Numbered from the stretch's first letter, positions 1 through 11,064 are shown. The stretch is DNA of 32,384 nt from Flavobacteriaceae bacterium (GCA_002721275.1 PBJZ01000010.1:48708-81091), one strand, 5' to 3'. Translations and numbers: made by a program. The notes: generated by a model not told the origin, from the sequence alone.

Positions 1-176
1 CCCCATTTGGTCAGCCTGAAAAATATTCGGTATGTGTTGATAGAGAGAAGTTTCCTGGAATTCCAACATCAATATATGGAAATTTCATACCTAAGGGATA
101 TGAAGACGCTTTTAGAACAATTGATCCTCTAACAATTATTGAAAAAGCTATTCAGATAATCGAAAAAAACATCTAA
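1..176 (+). CDS. C-terminal fragment of an unidentified protein, truncated by the window edge
   Basis: Open frame from base 3: PFGQPEKYSVCVDREKFPGIPTSIYGNFIPKGYEDAFRTIDPLTIIEKAIQIIEKNI*, stop at 174-176. Family not recognised. Confidence 0.6.
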   Translation, partial: PFGQPEKYSVCVDREKFPGIPTSIYGNFIPKGYEDAFRTIDPLTIIEKAIQIIEKNI

Positions 177-1207
177 ACATCATCAAAATTAATTTTTAAA
201 TAACTATCAGTCGATTTAGATTGACAGACCAAAATAAGACCATCATCAATTTCCTGGTCTGTTAAAATCTGATTATTGTCCATTGTTACTTTTCCTTTTA
301 TTATTTTGGCAATACAAGCAGCACAGACACCACCTTGGCAAGAATAGGGAACATCGATATTTGAATCTAAAGCTGAATCTAAAATAGTTTTACTTTTTGG
401 ATTTTTAATAGTATGATTGACACCTTCGTAAACAATATCTATTGTTGATTCAATATCCTCTGTTAATTCTGAGCTTTTAGTATTTTTTGATACAAATAAT
501 TCAAAGAATATATTTTTTTTTGAAATCCCTGAACTTAAAAGTTTATCAGATGATTTTTTAATCATTTCCTCAGGACCACAGATAAAATACTTGTCTGCCT
601 TACCATATTTTTTGAAACAATAATTAATTATTGAATTGTCAATTCTACCAAAAAAACAACCTTCCTCACTGGCTCTGCTATAAACATCAATAATAATAAA
701 TCTGTCAGGAAATTCTGATTTTAATTTTAAAAGTTCCGTTGAAAACATTTTATCAGATTTTGACTTATTACCATAAATTAGCACGAATTTATTTTCCTTA
801 TTTGCTCTTACTACTGACTTGGCTATTGATAAAATTGGAGTAATTCCACTTCCAGCTGCGATTCCAGTTATAATTTCTTTTCCATAATTTTCTTTGTAAT
901 AAAAACGACCTTCGGGTGTGCTGACATTAATTGCTTCTCCTTTTTTAAAGTTCTCCACTGCATGTGTAGAGAATATTCCACCTTGAAGTTTTTTTATACC
1001 TACAGTTATATCCTCATTTGGAGCAGAGCAGATTGAATAGGACCTTCTTGTGTTATTTCCATTGATCTTAGTTTCTAATGTTACATATTGACCGGAGTAA
1101 AAATTAAATTTACTTTTCAATTCGGCTGGTATTACGAAACTAACAGCTACAGATTCTAGAGTAAGTTCCTCTACACTTTTAATCTTCAATGAATAAAAAT
1201 CAGACAT
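173..1207 (-). CDS. Ferredoxin-NADP reductase / PaaE-like oxidoreductase (FAD-NAD domain plus C-terminal 2Fe-2S ferredoxin)
   Basis: RRSYSICSAP FAD motif, GIAAGSGITPILSI NAD motif, CGPEEMI, and plant-type 2Fe-2S motif CQGGVCAAC...C. Internal Met (MSDFYSLK) at 1207 is preferred to the longer ORF start at 1270. Confidence 0.88.
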   Translation of the reverse strand: MSDFYSLKIKSVEELTLESVAVSFVIPAELKSKFNFYSGQYVTLETKINGNNTRRSYSICSAPNEDITVGIKKLQGGIFSTHAVENFKKGEAINVSTPEGRFYYKENYGKEIITGIAAGSGITPILSIAKSVVRANKENKFVLIYGNKSKSDKMFSTELLKLKSEFPDRFIIIDVYSRASEEGCFFGRIDNSIINYCFKKYGKADKYFICGPEEMIKKSSDKLLSSGISKKNIFFELFVSKNTKSSELTEDIESTIDIVYEGVNHTIKNPKSKTILDSALDSNIDVPYSCQGGVCAACIAKIIKGKVTMDNNQILTDQEIDDGLILVCQSKSTDSYLKINFDDV

Positions 1208-1341
1208 AAAAATATTTTTTGCAAAAATAAATAATTTGAAAATAATGGAAATTAATAATCGGCTTAACACACAAATATTAATTAAATTTAATTAAAGTAT
1301 AATAATCAATCTATTTTTTAGTTAATATAAAAAAAACATAC

Positions 1342-3825
1342 TTGAAAAAACAGCATATTTCGAACATACTTAAAGTTTTGACAATAGTACTTTTGTCCTC
1401 CTGTTCAACACAGAAAGACAAGTTAATAAATAGAAAATACCATTCATTAAATACAAAATATAATGTTTTATTTAACGGAAAAGAAGCACTTAAAATAGGG
1501 GAAACCATAATTGAGGCAACTTTTGAAGATGATTTCTACGATATTATAGAGATTGATCCGATTTTACTAAAGGGAGAAAAATTTGACGAAACTACAATAG
1601 TTCCAGGATTTAAGAAGGCTGAAGATAAGGCTGTAAAAGCTATCCAAAAACATTCTATGAATATTAATGGCCTTCAAAAAAACAGTTTTATCGATGAGGC
1701 TTATTTACTTCTTGGCAAAGCAAGATATTATGATAGACGATTTTTTCCTGCTATTGAAGCTTTTAATTTTTTATTGGATAACAATACAGATGAATCCGTT
1801 TTTATTGAAGGAAGAATATGGAGGGAAAAAACAAATATCCGTCTTCAGAATAATCAAACTGCAATTAATAACCTAAGATCTTTATCAAGAAACCTAGTTA
1901 AGACTAATAAGTTTTTCGGTTTAGCGAACGCAACATTAGCTCAAGCATTCATAAATCTTGAAAAATTAGATTCTGCTAATTTTTATATCAAACGAGCAGG
2001 TAACTATGAGAAAAACATAGACCTTAAGGCAAGATATAAATATGTGACTGCTCAAGTTAATGAAAGGCTTGGCAATTTTGACACTGCCTTACTTAATTAT
2101 CAAACTATAGTCGATATGAATTGGAAAGTCCAACGAAAATTTTGGATTAATGCAAAAATCAAGTCTTTGAGACTATTGCACAAACTAGAAGGAACAGCTT
2201 TTGTTGAACCAGTAATTGAGCTATTAAGCCTTTATGAAAATAAGATGTTTTCTCATTCAATAAATAGGGCTTTAGGGGTTTATTATATTGATAAAAACAT
2301 TGACAGCTTAGCCCAAAAGTACTTATCAATTTCATTAAATAGCCAGGGTATTGATTTATCAACACGTCAAAAAAACTATAGAGATTTGATTGATCTAAAC
2401 TTAAAGAACCAGAAATATTTTATAGCTGGAAAATACCTTGACAGCTTAATACCAGTTTTATTCACTGGTGGTTTAAAACAAAAAAAAGCATTAAGAGAAA
2501 AAGAGAACTTATCCGATGTATTATTTTATGAAAATCAGTTTAGAGAAACTGACAGCCTAATCAGTCTATTAAATTTAAACAAAGAGCAACAACTTGTTTT
2601 TTTTGAAAATTTTTTATCAAAAAAAAGAAAGTTAGCTATTGAAAAAATTCAACTGGAAGAGAAAAATAATAATTCTAAGTCAATTTTTAAACAAAAAAAT
2701 AGTTCTAATTTTTATTTTTACAACGATATTGAAGTTCTAAGAGGTAAGCAATTTTTTGCTTCAACATGGGGAAAAAGACCAAACATAGATAACTGGAGAG
2801 ACAAAACAATCGTAAGGTTTGACAACTACGATAGAAAGCAAACAAATTCTGATATACTTAAGTTTACAGAAATTGAAGTTGAAACCCCTGAGTTTTATGT
2901 CAATAACCTTCCCGATATAGATATTATGGATAGTCTTATGACTCAAAATGGCAAAGCTGCTTTAAAATTAGGGATGATTTATAAAGAAAAGTATAATGCT
3001 AGAGATATCGCCATAAATAAATTAAGACATATTTTAGATAATGATTTAGACTCAACCTTTGTAATTCCAGCACTATACAACTTATATAATCTTTACAAGG
3101 TAGACTCAATTCAAATTGCCAATAATTATAAGAATATCCTTGTAAACAATTACCCAAAATCGATTTATGCACAATATTTTATTAATCCTGAAAATTTTGA
3201 AATGGGAGAATATAAGACCCCAAAATCTCTCTATTCCGAGGTGTTAATGCAGTTTGATAATACAGAATATGACGAACTATTAAAAAAACTTGATAACATC
3301 AAGCTCTTGATCGCGAATACTGAGTGGGAACCAAAAGCAGCCCTACTAAAAGCTCAAGCCATTGGAAGATTAAACGGGAAAACATCTTGGATGAATGAGC
3401 TAGAGAGCATTATTTTAGATTATCCAAACTCAAAAGTTGCTATAAAGGCAAAAAATGATTTAAAACAATTAAGAATTAATCTTAAAGATAAAACTAAATT
3501 ACTTGTAGAATTTAAATGGGTTTTTCCGCTTAAAAGTGAATTAAAACTTAAACAGGTAGCGCTTATAGACAGTTTAGTGGCAAATATTGATGACTTAAAA
3601 CTTAATAACTGGAAAATAACAAGTGACACTTATAACTCTGAATATCAGTTTATTGTCATTCATGGTATAAAATCAAAGATACAAGTACTTAATTTAAAGA
3701 AAAAACTATCAAAAACCACATTGAGGTTAATAGATTCAAATAATTTCATAACTTTGTCAGCCCAATATCGTAAGCTGTTTCTTGAAAAAGATTGGCCCGA
3801 TAAAAATTATAAAGATTATGAATAA
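1342..3825 (+). CDS. sprE: SprE/PorW-like TPR lipoprotein of gliding motility / type IX secretion
   Basis: 827 aa with a lipoprotein signal (LLSSCSTQ), N-terminal LINRKYHSLNTKYNVLFNGKEAL typical of SprE/PorW, and TPR-like repeats. TTG start. Adjacent to bactofilin and atp genes. Confidence 0.8.
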   Translation: MKKQHISNILKVLTIVLLSSCSTQKDKLINRKYHSLNTKYNVLFNGKEALKIGETIIEATFEDDFYDIIEIDPILLKGEKFDETTIVPGFKKAEDKAVKAIQKHSMNINGLQKNSFIDEAYLLLGKARYYDRRFFPAIEAFNFLLDNNTDESVFIEGRIWREKTNIRLQNNQTAINNLRSLSRNLVKTNKFFGLANATLAQAFINLEKLDSANFYIKRAGNYEKNIDLKARYKYVTAQVNERLGNFDTALLNYQTIVDMNWKVQRKFWINAKIKSLRLLHKLEGTAFVEPVIELLSLYENKMFSHSINRALGVYYIDKNIDSLAQKYLSISLNSQGIDLSTRQKNYRDLIDLNLKNQKYFIAGKYLDSLIPVLFTGGLKQKKALREKENLSDVLFYENQFRETDSLISLLNLNKEQQLVFFENFLSKKRKLAIEKIQLEEKNNNSKSIFKQKNSSNFYFYNDIEVLRGKQFFASTWGKRPNIDNWRDKTIVRFDNYDRKQTNSDILKFTEIEVETPEFYVNNLPDIDIMDSLMTQNGKAALKLGMIYKEKYNARDIAINKLRHILDNDLDSTFVIPALYNLYNLYKVDSIQIANNYKNILVNNYPKSIYAQYFINPENFEMGEYKTPKSLYSEVLMQFDNTEYDELLKKLDNIKLLIANTEWEPKAALLKAQAIGRLNGKTSWMNELESIILDYPNSKVAIKAKNDLKQLRINLKDKTKLLVEFKWVFPLKSELKLKQVALIDSLVANIDDLKLNNWKITSDTYNSEYQFIVIHGIKSKIQVLNLKKKLSKTTLRLIDSNNFITLSAQYRKLFLEKDWPDKNYKDYE

Positions 3826-4213
3826 CTCAGAAATAAGTGGTCGATATAGTCATATCGAGAGCACAACAAAATTCAAAGGAGATATTATATCTGATGCAGA
3901 CTTCCGAATTGACGGTGAATTAGATGGAAATATAAAGACAAAAGGAAAATTAATCGTAGGTAAAAGCGGCAAATTGAATGGAACAATTGAGTGTGATGCT
4001 GCTGATATTGAGGGTTTAGTCAATGGTACATTGAAAGTGACTAACACACTCTCATTAAAATCATCAAGCAAAATAGATGGTGATATTTACATCGGTAAAC
4101 TAATTGTGGAAGGTGGAGCCAAATTCAATGCTAATTGTTCTATGAGATCTGCAGACCGAAATGCTTTAAAAAACATTTCTAAATTTGCAAAACCACATGA
4201 AAAAACTGCCTAA
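3818..4213 (+). CDS. Bactofilin (polymer-forming cytoskeletal protein)
   Basis: MNNSEISGRYSHIESTTKFKGDIISDADFRIDGELDGNIKTKGKLIVGKSGKLNGTIECDAADIEGLVNG: repetitive beta-helix bactofilin pattern. ATG at 3818 overlaps the sprE stop. Confidence 0.92.
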   Translation: MNNSEISGRYSHIESTTKFKGDIISDADFRIDGELDGNIKTKGKLIVGKSGKLNGTIECDAADIEGLVNGTLKVTNTLSLKSSSKIDGDIYIGKLIVEGGAKFNANCSMRSADRNALKNISKFAKPHEKTA

Positions 4214-4397
4214 AAGATGGTTTGTTTTTTCTGGCTTGGCATTTCAAATAGGAGCCACAATGTATCTGATGGTAGAATTAGGCGGTTGGATAGAAAATAA
4301 GATTTCATCACAAAATAATTTTCCTACTTTTATTTGTTCAGTGATTGGTTTGTTTGGTGTTATTTATATAGTATTTAAACAGAGTAAAAATTTTTAG
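4197..4397 (+). CDS. AtpZ/AtpI-family small membrane protein
   Basis: MKKLPKRWFVFSGLAFQIGATMYLMVELGGWIENK... two TM segments, directly upstream of the atp genes, overlapping the bactofilin end. Confidence 0.82.
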   Translation: MKKLPKRWFVFSGLAFQIGATMYLMVELGGWIENKISSQNNFPTFICSVIGLFGVIYIVFKQSKNF

Positions 4398-4402
4398 TTT
4401 TT

Positions 4403-4771
4403 ATGCTAAAGATTCTAATTAGCTTTACACTAAATCTATTTTATTGGTTATTTGCTGTTTTTTTTGTTCATATAATAACACATAAATTTTTTTATAATGA
4501 ATATTCTTTGATTATAGCCTTTTCGTATATTTTTAATTTTATTATTGCCACATTCATATATTATGTGACCAATTTTTTTTCAAAAAAAAATATTAATAAT
4601 TCAATCGTTTTTTTTTTAGCGGCCAGTTTGTTAAAAATCTTTTTATTTTATCTGCTTCTGTACCCCTTTTTTATATCTGACGGTAGCATTACTAAGGATG
4701 AGATTTTTGTGTTTTTTATACCTTATACCATATCATCAATTTATCAAATTGAAAGACTATCAAACCAATAA
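4403..4771 (+). CDS. Small polytopic membrane protein, DUF6168-like, ATP synthase-associated
   Basis: 122 aa, highly hydrophobic, between the AtpZ-like gene and atpB. Confidence 0.6.
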   Translation: MLKILISFTLNLFYWLFAVFFVHIITHKFFYNEYSLIIAFSYIFNFIIATFIYYVTNFFSKKNINNSIVFFLAASLLKIFLFYLLLYPFFISDGSITKDEIFVFFIPYTISSIYQIERLSNQ

Positions 4772-4844
4772 TTACAAAAAAATAACTTAAATAGAATAAA
4801 ATAAATTTCTACAAAAAGTGTTTTATTATAATTAGCGAATGACT

Positions 4845-4852
4845 TACATTTG
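4845..4852 (+). promoter_or_regulatory. Bacteroidetes-type -7 element (TAnnTTTG) upstream of atpB
   Basis: TACATTTG matches TAnnTTTG, 41 nt upstream of the ATG at 4893. No clear -33 match was defined. Confidence 0.5.
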
Positions 4853-4892
4853 CAATGCGTAGGTTGTGAATAAAATATATACTCCAAACATG

Positions 4893-5969
4893 CTCAAAAA
4901 TGTATTAAATTTTTTCTTAATCATTGCATTCAGTTTTGCTTCACCTATCACTGCTAAAGGAACAATTGCCCCTGACTCAAAAACGGAAAATAAAAAAACA
5001 AATATTAAGGAATATATTTTACACCATTTAAAAGATTCGCATGATTTTAACTTACTCTCTTACACTAATGAATCGGGTAAAAAGACATACGTTGGATTTC
5101 CATTACCTGTAATTTTGTGGGATAACGGATTAAAGATTTTTTCTTCATCAAAACTTGATCACGGCAAAGCCATTGCTTCAGTAGAAAATAATTATTATAG
5201 ACTTTATCACGATAAAATATATAAGACTGATGTAGAGGGTACAATTGAATACGATAAGGAAAATCATCCAACAAATCTATCCCCATTGGATTTGTCCATA
5301 ACAAAGGGTGTAGCAAGTATATTATTTACATCTATTATAATGTTTTTTTTATTCAAAAGTCTTGCAGATTCCTACAAAAAAAACAACCTTATTGCAAATG
5401 GTATGGGTAGGTTTTTTGAGCCCATTGTTTTGTATGTTCGAGATGAAATTGCTATTCCAAATATTGGCAAAAAATATTACAAAAAATATATGAGTTACCT
5501 ATTAACTCTATTTTTCTTTATATGGTTTCTGAATATATTAGGATTAACTCCTTTGGGAATAAATGTAACAGGTAACATCGCTGTTACATTTTGCCTGGCT
5601 TTAATAACATTTATAATAACAAATATAACTGCAAAAAAAACATATTGGAAGCATATTTTTTGGATGCCAGGCGTTCCATTGCCTATGAAAATTGCTTTGG
5701 CACCAATTGAGTTACTGGGAGTAATAATTAAACCCTTTGCGTTAATGATTCGTTTGTATGCGAACATTTCTGCAGGGCATATAGTTTTAATGAGTCTTAT
5801 TTCTTTAATTTTTATTTTTAGAAATTGGATTGGATCAAGCTTGTCATTTATTTTGGCTTTCTCTATTTCTATAATAGAAATTTTGGTAGCTGTGTTGCAG
5901 GCATATATCTTTACTGTTTTATCAGCATTGTATTTTGGTTTTGCAGTTGAAGAACATGAACATGAGTAG
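4893..5969 (+). CDS. atpB: F0F1 ATP synthase subunit a
   Basis: APIELLGVIIKPFALMIRLYANISAGHIVL conserved subunit a region. The ATG at 4893 fits the promoter better than the GTG at 4866. Confidence 0.95.
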   Translation, partial: LKNVLNFFLIIAFSFASPITAKGTIAPDSKTENKKTNIKEYILHHLKDSHDFNLLSYTNESGKKTYVGFPLPVILWDNGLKIFSSSKLDHGKAIASVENNYYRLYHDKIYKTDVEGTIEYDKENHPTNLSPLDLSITKGVASILFTSIIMFFLFKSLADSYKKNNLIANGMGRFFEPIVLYVRDEIAIPNIGKKYYKKYMSYLLTLFFFIWFLNILGLTPLGINVTGNIAVTFCLALITFIITNITAKKTYWKHIFWMPGVPLPMKIALAPIELLGVIIKPFALMIRLYANISAGHIVLMSLISLIFIFRNWIGSSLSFILAFSISIIEILVAVLQAYIFTVLSALYFGFAVEEHEHE

Positions 5970-6020
5970 TATTTTTGTTCATTAAATTTAGAATAGTTAA
6001 TTAATGTATAATTTAAATAA

Positions 6021-6221
<201 letters not shown>

Positions 6222-6266
6222 TGAAAGTTTTTTGTAGTTACACAAATAATAATTTAAAAAATTGAA

Positions 6267-6764
6267 ATGGATAAGTTAATAAATGAATTTTCTTTTGGAT
6301 TATTTTTTTGGCAGCTTTTAATTTTTATTGGTTTAGTGTTTTTATTAAAAAAATTTGCATGGAAACCGATTTTAGATTCTGTAAATGAAAGAGAAAACTC
6401 TATTAAAGAAGCCCTTTACTCTGCTGATAAAGCAAGACAGGAAATGGAGGCTCTAAATGAGGATAACAAAAAGATCATAATGGAAGCTCGTGCGGAGAGA
6501 GAAAGCCTGATAAAAGATGCAAAGATTACAGGCTCAAAAATAGTTGAGGATGCCAAGAACGAAGCGAAAGTAGTAGCAGAGAAACTTATATCTCAAGCAC
6601 AAGAATCCATAAATTCCGAAAAGAAAGCCGCAATAGAAGATTTAAAAGCTCAAGTTGCTGATGTGTCAATTAAAATTGCAGAAAAAATATTACGTTCTGA
6701 ATTAAAACATAATGACAAGCAAAGTGAATTGATCGATGATTTAATTAAGGATTCAAAATTATGA
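6267..6764 (+). CDS. atpF: F0F1 ATP synthase subunit b
   Basis: N-terminal TM (FFWQLLIFIGLVFLLKKFAWKPI) followed by a charged helix; position in operon. Confidence 0.95.
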   Translation: MDKLINEFSFGLFFWQLLIFIGLVFLLKKFAWKPILDSVNERENSIKEALYSADKARQEMEALNEDNKKIIMEARAERESLIKDAKITGSKIVEDAKNEAKVVAEKLISQAQESINSEKKAAIEDLKAQVADVSIKIAEKILRSELKHNDKQSELIDDLIKDSKL

Positions 6765-7312
6765 GAATCAGCAGAGCTGCAATAAGATACTCTAAAGCAT
6801 CGCTTGAATACGCAATTGAAAAAAAAGTAACAAGTATCATAAAAAATGATTTTGAATACATTTTGCTAGTCTTATCAAATTCAGATGAGTTAAATAAATT
6901 CCTTCCGAATCCGGTGATATCCTCAAGATTAAAGTTGGATATCCTACATAGAATATTTCCTAACTTATCTAAAACCACTAAATCAGTAATTAAACTACTT
7001 TCAAATAAAAGAAGGCTTTCTATATTAGGTCAAGTTGCAGAAGATTTCATTCACAGATTAAAAATATATGAAGGGAAAACAACAGCCACGGTAACTACCG
7101 CAATTCCTTTGAACGAAGAACTCAAGGCTTTAGTGCAAGAAAAAGTAAAGAGTATTTCTAATAAACTTGATGTAGAACTTATTAACAAAGTTGATCCTTC
7201 TATTATTGGAGGTATGATTCTAAATATTGAGGGTAAAGAATTAAATGCAAGTGTAACTAACCAAATAGAATCTTATAGAAGATCATTGATTTCAAATAAA
7301 AATATTGCCTAA
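6761..7312 (+). CDS. atpH: F0F1 ATP synthase subunit delta
   Basis: AIRYSKASLEYAIEK N-terminus and PSIIGGMILNIEGKELNASV C-terminal motif; 4-nt overlap with atpF. Confidence 0.95.
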   Translation: MRISRAAIRYSKASLEYAIEKKVTSIIKNDFEYILLVLSNSDELNKFLPNPVISSRLKLDILHRIFPNLSKTTKSVIKLLSNKRRLSILGQVAEDFIHRLKIYEGKTTATVTTAIPLNEELKALVQEKVKSISNKLDVELINKVDPSIIGGMILNIEGKELNASVTNQIESYRRSLISNKNIA

Positions 7313-7326
7313 TTAAATAAAATATT

Positions 7327-8901
7327 ATGCCAGATGTAAATTCAGCTGAAGTATCAGCAATTTTAAAAAAACAATTAGAACATCATGAGTCTTCTCTTGA
7401 GTTAAATGAAGTTGGAACGGTGCTTGAGGTGGGTGATGGAATAGCACGAGTTTTTGGATTGACTAACGCCCAGTATGGGGAATTGGTTTCTTTTGATAGT
7501 GGATTAGAAGGAATGGTTTTGAATCTTGAAGAAGACAATGTTGGGATTGTATTGTTGGGTCCTTCAAAAGATCTCAAAGAAGGAGATACAGTAAGAAGAA
7601 CTCAAAAAATTGCCTCAATTAATGTAGGGGAAGGAATTATTGGAAGAGTTGTTAATACACTAGGAAATCCAATAGATGGTAAAGGGCCTATTGAAGGAAA
7701 ACTATATCAAATGCCACTTGAGAGAAAAGCGCCTGGAGTGATATTTAGACAGCCAGTCAGCGAACCCATGCAGACTGGAATAAAATCAATAGATGCTATG
7801 ATTCCTATCGGTAGAGGACAGAGAGAATTGGTTATTGGAGATAGACAAACCGGTAAAACAACTGTCTGTATTGACACTATCCTTAATCAAAAAGAATTTT
7901 TTGATGCTGGTGAACCAGTATTTTGTATTTATGTCGCAATCGGTCAAAAAGCTTCAACTGTCGCTGGAATTGCAAGAATTTTAGAAGAAAAAGGTGCATT
8001 AGCTTATACCACTATTGTTGCAGCAAATGCGTCTGATCCTTCAACAATGCAGGTATATGCCCCTTTTTCAGGTGCAGCTATAGGAGAATATTTTAGAGAT
8101 ACAGGAAGGCCCGCTTTAATTGTTTATGATGACTTATCCAAGCAAGCAGTTGCCTACAGAGAGGTTTCATTACTTCTCAGAAGACCCCCTGGAAGAGAAG
8201 CATACCCTGGTGATGTATTTTATTTACATTCAAGGTTATTGGAGAGGTCTGCAAAGGTAATAGCGGATGATCAGATCGCAAGGAAAATGAATGATTTGCC
8301 CGCTGCTTTAAAAAATGAGGCAAAGGGAGGGGGGTCGTTAACTGCACTTCCAATTATCGAGACTCAAGCCGGAGATGTTTCAGCTTATATTCCAACCAAT
8401 GTTATTTCTATTACAGATGGTCAGATTTTTTTAGAGTCAGACCTTTTCAACTCTGGAGTTAGACCAGCAATTAATGTTGGTATTTCTGTCTCTCGGGTTG
8501 GAGGATCAGCACAGATTAAATCAATGAAAAAAGTCGCTGGAACGCTTAAATTAGATCAAGCACAATTTAGGGAGTTAGAAGCCTTTGCAAAATTTGGTTC
8601 TGATCTTGACAATGCAACACTTAGTGTAATTGAAAAAGGTAAACGAAATGTTGAAATTCTTAAACAATCACAAAACGATCCATTTAAAGTAGAAGACCAA
8701 GTGGCAATAATATATGCAGGTTCTAAGAACCTGTTGAGATCTGTTCCTGTAGAAAAAGTTAAAGAATTTGAGTCGACTTTTATTGAGTTCTTGAACAAAA
8801 ACCATTCTGATATTTTAGATCTTTTAAAACAAGGAAAACTAACAGATGACGTGATAGATACATTGAATAGTGTGTCTAAAAAAATCTCAAAACAATTTTG
8901 A
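7327..8901 (+). CDS. atpA: F0F1 ATP synthase subunit alpha
   Basis: Walker [40 protein letters not shown]. Confidence 0.99.
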   Translation: MPDVNSAEVSAILKKQLEHHESSLELNEVGTVLEVGDGIARVFGLTNAQYGELVSFDSGLEGMVLNLEEDNVGIVLLGPSKDLKEGDTVRRTQKIASINVGEGIIGRVVNTLGNPIDGKGPIEGKLYQMPLERKAPGVIFRQPVSEPMQTGIKSIDAMIPIGRGQRELVIGDRQTGKTTVCIDTILNQKEFFDAGEPVFCIYVAIGQKASTVAGIARILEEKGALAYTTIVAANASDPSTMQVYAPFSGAAIGEYFRDTGRPALIVYDDLSKQAVAYREVSLLLRRPPGREAYPGDVFYLHSRLLERSAKVIADDQIARKMNDLPAALKNEAKGGGSLTALPIIETQAGDVSAYIPTNVISITDGQIFLESDLFNSGVRPAINVGISVSRVGGSAQIKSMKKVAGTLKLDQAQFRELEAFAKFGSDLDNATLSVIEKGKRNVEILKQSQNDPFKVEDQVAIIYAGSKNLLRSVPVEKVKEFESTFIEFLNKNHSDILDLLKQGKLTDDVIDTLNSVSKKISKQF

Positions 8902-8910
8902 CATTAACTC

Positions 8911-9783
8911 ATGGCTAACTTAAAGGAAATTAGAAATAGAATAGCATCGGTTTCGTCAACTATGCAAATTACTAGTGCCATGAAAATGGTTTCAGCTGCA
9001 AAATTAAAAAAAGCAACAGACGCAATTTTACAAATGAGACCCTATTCAAATAAACTAACAGAACTTATTCAAAAACTGACTAAATCAAATCCAGAGTTTG
9101 ATTCAAGCCCTTATACGAGGGTCAGAGAATTAAAAAAAGAATTATTAATTGCAATTACTTCCAACAGAGGTCTTTGTGGTGGATTTAACTCGAATATAAT
9201 TAAGTCTGTTAATCAGACATCTGCCGTTAACACACAATCTGAAATTTCTGTACTTTCTATTGGTAAGAAAGGAAGTGATTTACTTTCAAAGAAATTTGAA
9301 ATTCATAGCACATATGACGATATATACGAAAATTTAAATTTTGAAAGTATTTCTAAAGTTGTTGATATAATTCTTGATGAATTTGATAAGGGTAAATTTG
9401 ATCAAGTGAAAATTATTTATAATCGTTTCAAAAATGCTGCAACACAAACAGTAATTACCGAATCATTTTTACCTATTTCAACCACTTATAAAGATAATAT
9501 GTCTGACGTCTTTCATGACGCAACGGATTATATTTACGAACCATCACAAAAACAAATTATTGAACATCTTTTACCTAAGTCTCTAAAAATACAGTTACTA
9601 AAAGCGATTAAAGATTCAATTGCAAGTGAACACGGAGCAAGAATGACTGCAATGCACAAAGCAACTGATAATGCGCAGGAGTTAAGAGATCAGCTTAAAC
9701 TTTCATATAATAAAGCAAGACAAGCATCTATAACAAATGAAATCCTAGAGATTGTTGGTGGCGCAGAAGCTCTTAATAATTAA
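8911..9783 (+). CDS. atpG: F0F1 ATP synthase subunit gamma
   Basis: N-terminal IRNRIASVSSTMQITSAMKMVSAAKLKKA and C-terminal YNKARQASITNEILEIVGGAEAL. Confidence 0.98.
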   Translation: MANLKEIRNRIASVSSTMQITSAMKMVSAAKLKKATDAILQMRPYSNKLTELIQKLTKSNPEFDSSPYTRVRELKKELLIAITSNRGLCGGFNSNIIKSVNQTSAVNTQSEISVLSIGKKGSDLLSKKFEIHSTYDDIYENLNFESISKVVDIILDEFDKGKFDQVKIIYNRFKNAATQTVITESFLPISTTYKDNMSDVFHDATDYIYEPSQKQIIEHLLPKSLKIQLLKAIKDSIASEHGARMTAMHKATDNAQELRDQLKLSYNKARQASITNEILEIVGGAEALNN

Positions 9784-9839
9784 TTTTTTTTATTAATATT
9801 TGATACTTGTCTTTTTGTAATTTTATACAAACTACAAAT

Positions 9840-10277
9840 ATGATAAAGGTTCCAATAATAAACCAAAGCGCATATGATCTTCCTTCCTATGCGACAATAC
9901 ATTCAGCAGGTCTAGATCTTAAAGCTGTTTTGACTTCCGAAGTCACAATAAAACCATTGGAGAGAAAAGTTGTTGGAACGGGAATAAAAATTGCACTTCC
10001 TGAAGGCCACGAAGCACAGGTCAGACCAAGAAGTGGCCTAGCCGCCAAAAAAGGTATTACAGTGCTAAATTCTCCAGGTACAATTGATGCTGATTATAGA
10101 GGCGAAATAGGAGTAATTTTAATCAACCTTTCGTTAGATAATTATGTTCTTAATCCTGGAGAAAGAATTGCACAGTTAGTCATTTCTAAATACGAAAAAA
10201 TAGAATGGGAGCTAAATCAAGACCTAGACTCTACTGAAAGAGGAAAGAAAGGATATGGTAGCACTGGAAAATTGTAG
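9840..10277 (+). CDS. dut: dUTP diphosphatase
   Basis: AGLDLKA, RPRSGLAAKKGITVLNSPGTIDADYRGE, ERIAQLV, RGKKGYGSTG motifs. ATG at 9840 preferred. Confidence 0.97.
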   Translation: MIKVPIINQSAYDLPSYATIHSAGLDLKAVLTSEVTIKPLERKVVGTGIKIALPEGHEAQVRPRSGLAAKKGITVLNSPGTIDADYRGEIGVILINLSLDNYVLNPGERIAQLVISKYEKIEWELNQDLDSTERGKKGYGSTGKL

Positions 10278-10279
10278 AT

Positions 10280-11059
10280 ATGCGAGTTATTCATTTTAGG
10301 TCAATAATCATACTTTTTAGTTTAATTGTTTTTACAGGATGTAAGTTGACAAAGGTTCTTCCAAGTAATACTCCTGTTGAAAATTTTAAAATGAAAGAAT
10401 TAAAAAAAGCGATTAAATCATCTTCATCAAATTTTAAGTTATTCAGATCTAGATTGAAAGTGGTATACAATGATGGAAGTAGACAACAGCAGTTGATTGT
10501 TAATTTAAGAATGAAGGAAAATGAAGCAATTTGGTTAAGTGCTACGATGCTAATTCCGATTGCAAAACTTCTCATTGAGCCCGAAAACATCTCATTTTAT
10601 GAAAAATTTCAAAAAACTTCATATCAAGGAGATTTAAATTTTTTAAATAATTATTCTGGAACAGACTTTAATTATAAAAACATAGAGAGACTGTTTTTAG
10701 GGAAATCTATCATAGACTTGAACAAGGCAAATTTGACTCAAATTAAGAATCCAAGATTTTATGTAATATCTGTGAAAAATAAAAAAGATGTAATTCAACC
10801 AATTTTATTTTATGATCCGACTACCTTCACGTTAAAAGAACAAAGGTTTTTTATTACAAAAAATAATAGTTTCATTTCAATAATGTATGATGATTTTCAA
10901 AGTGTTGATGGTGAGCTAGTGCCTAGTAAGATTGAAATATCCTTTTCAAATGAAAAAATTAGAAGGAAATTAACTATTGAATACACTAGGTCTGAGATTC
11001 CTGCAAATTTGACCTTTCCCTTTAAAATTCCAGCTGGTTATAAAAAAATCATACCATAA
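10280..11059 (+). CDS. Lipoprotein, DUF4292-like
   Basis: Lipobox VFTGCKLTK; LolA/DUF4292-like body; position before the EnvC-like gene. Confidence 0.7.
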   Translation: MRVIHFRSIIILFSLIVFTGCKLTKVLPSNTPVENFKMKELKKAIKSSSSNFKLFRSRLKVVYNDGSRQQQLIVNLRMKENEAIWLSATMLIPIAKLLIEPENISFYEKFQKTSYQGDLNFLNNYSGTDFNYKNIERLFLGKSIIDLNKANLTQIKNPRFYVISVKNKKDVIQPILFYDPTTFTLKEQRFFITKNNSFISIMYDDFQSVDGELVPSKIEISFSNEKIRRKLTIEYTRSEIPANLTFPFKIPAGYKKIIP

Positions 11060-11064
11060 TTTTA

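Noticed and set aside
1311-1508. Short antisense ORFs such as 1311-1508(-), 2159-2365(-), 2761-2946(-), 3420-3629(-), 3850-4071(-), 5065-5316(-), 5495-5767(-), 7383-7577(-), 11595-11885(-), 20535-20846(-)
   Set aside because: All lie inside well-supported genes on the other strand, have low-complexity translations and no recognisable domains.
6745-6978. Minus-strand ORF across the atpF/atpH junction
   Set aside because: Antisense to two confident ATP synthase genes.
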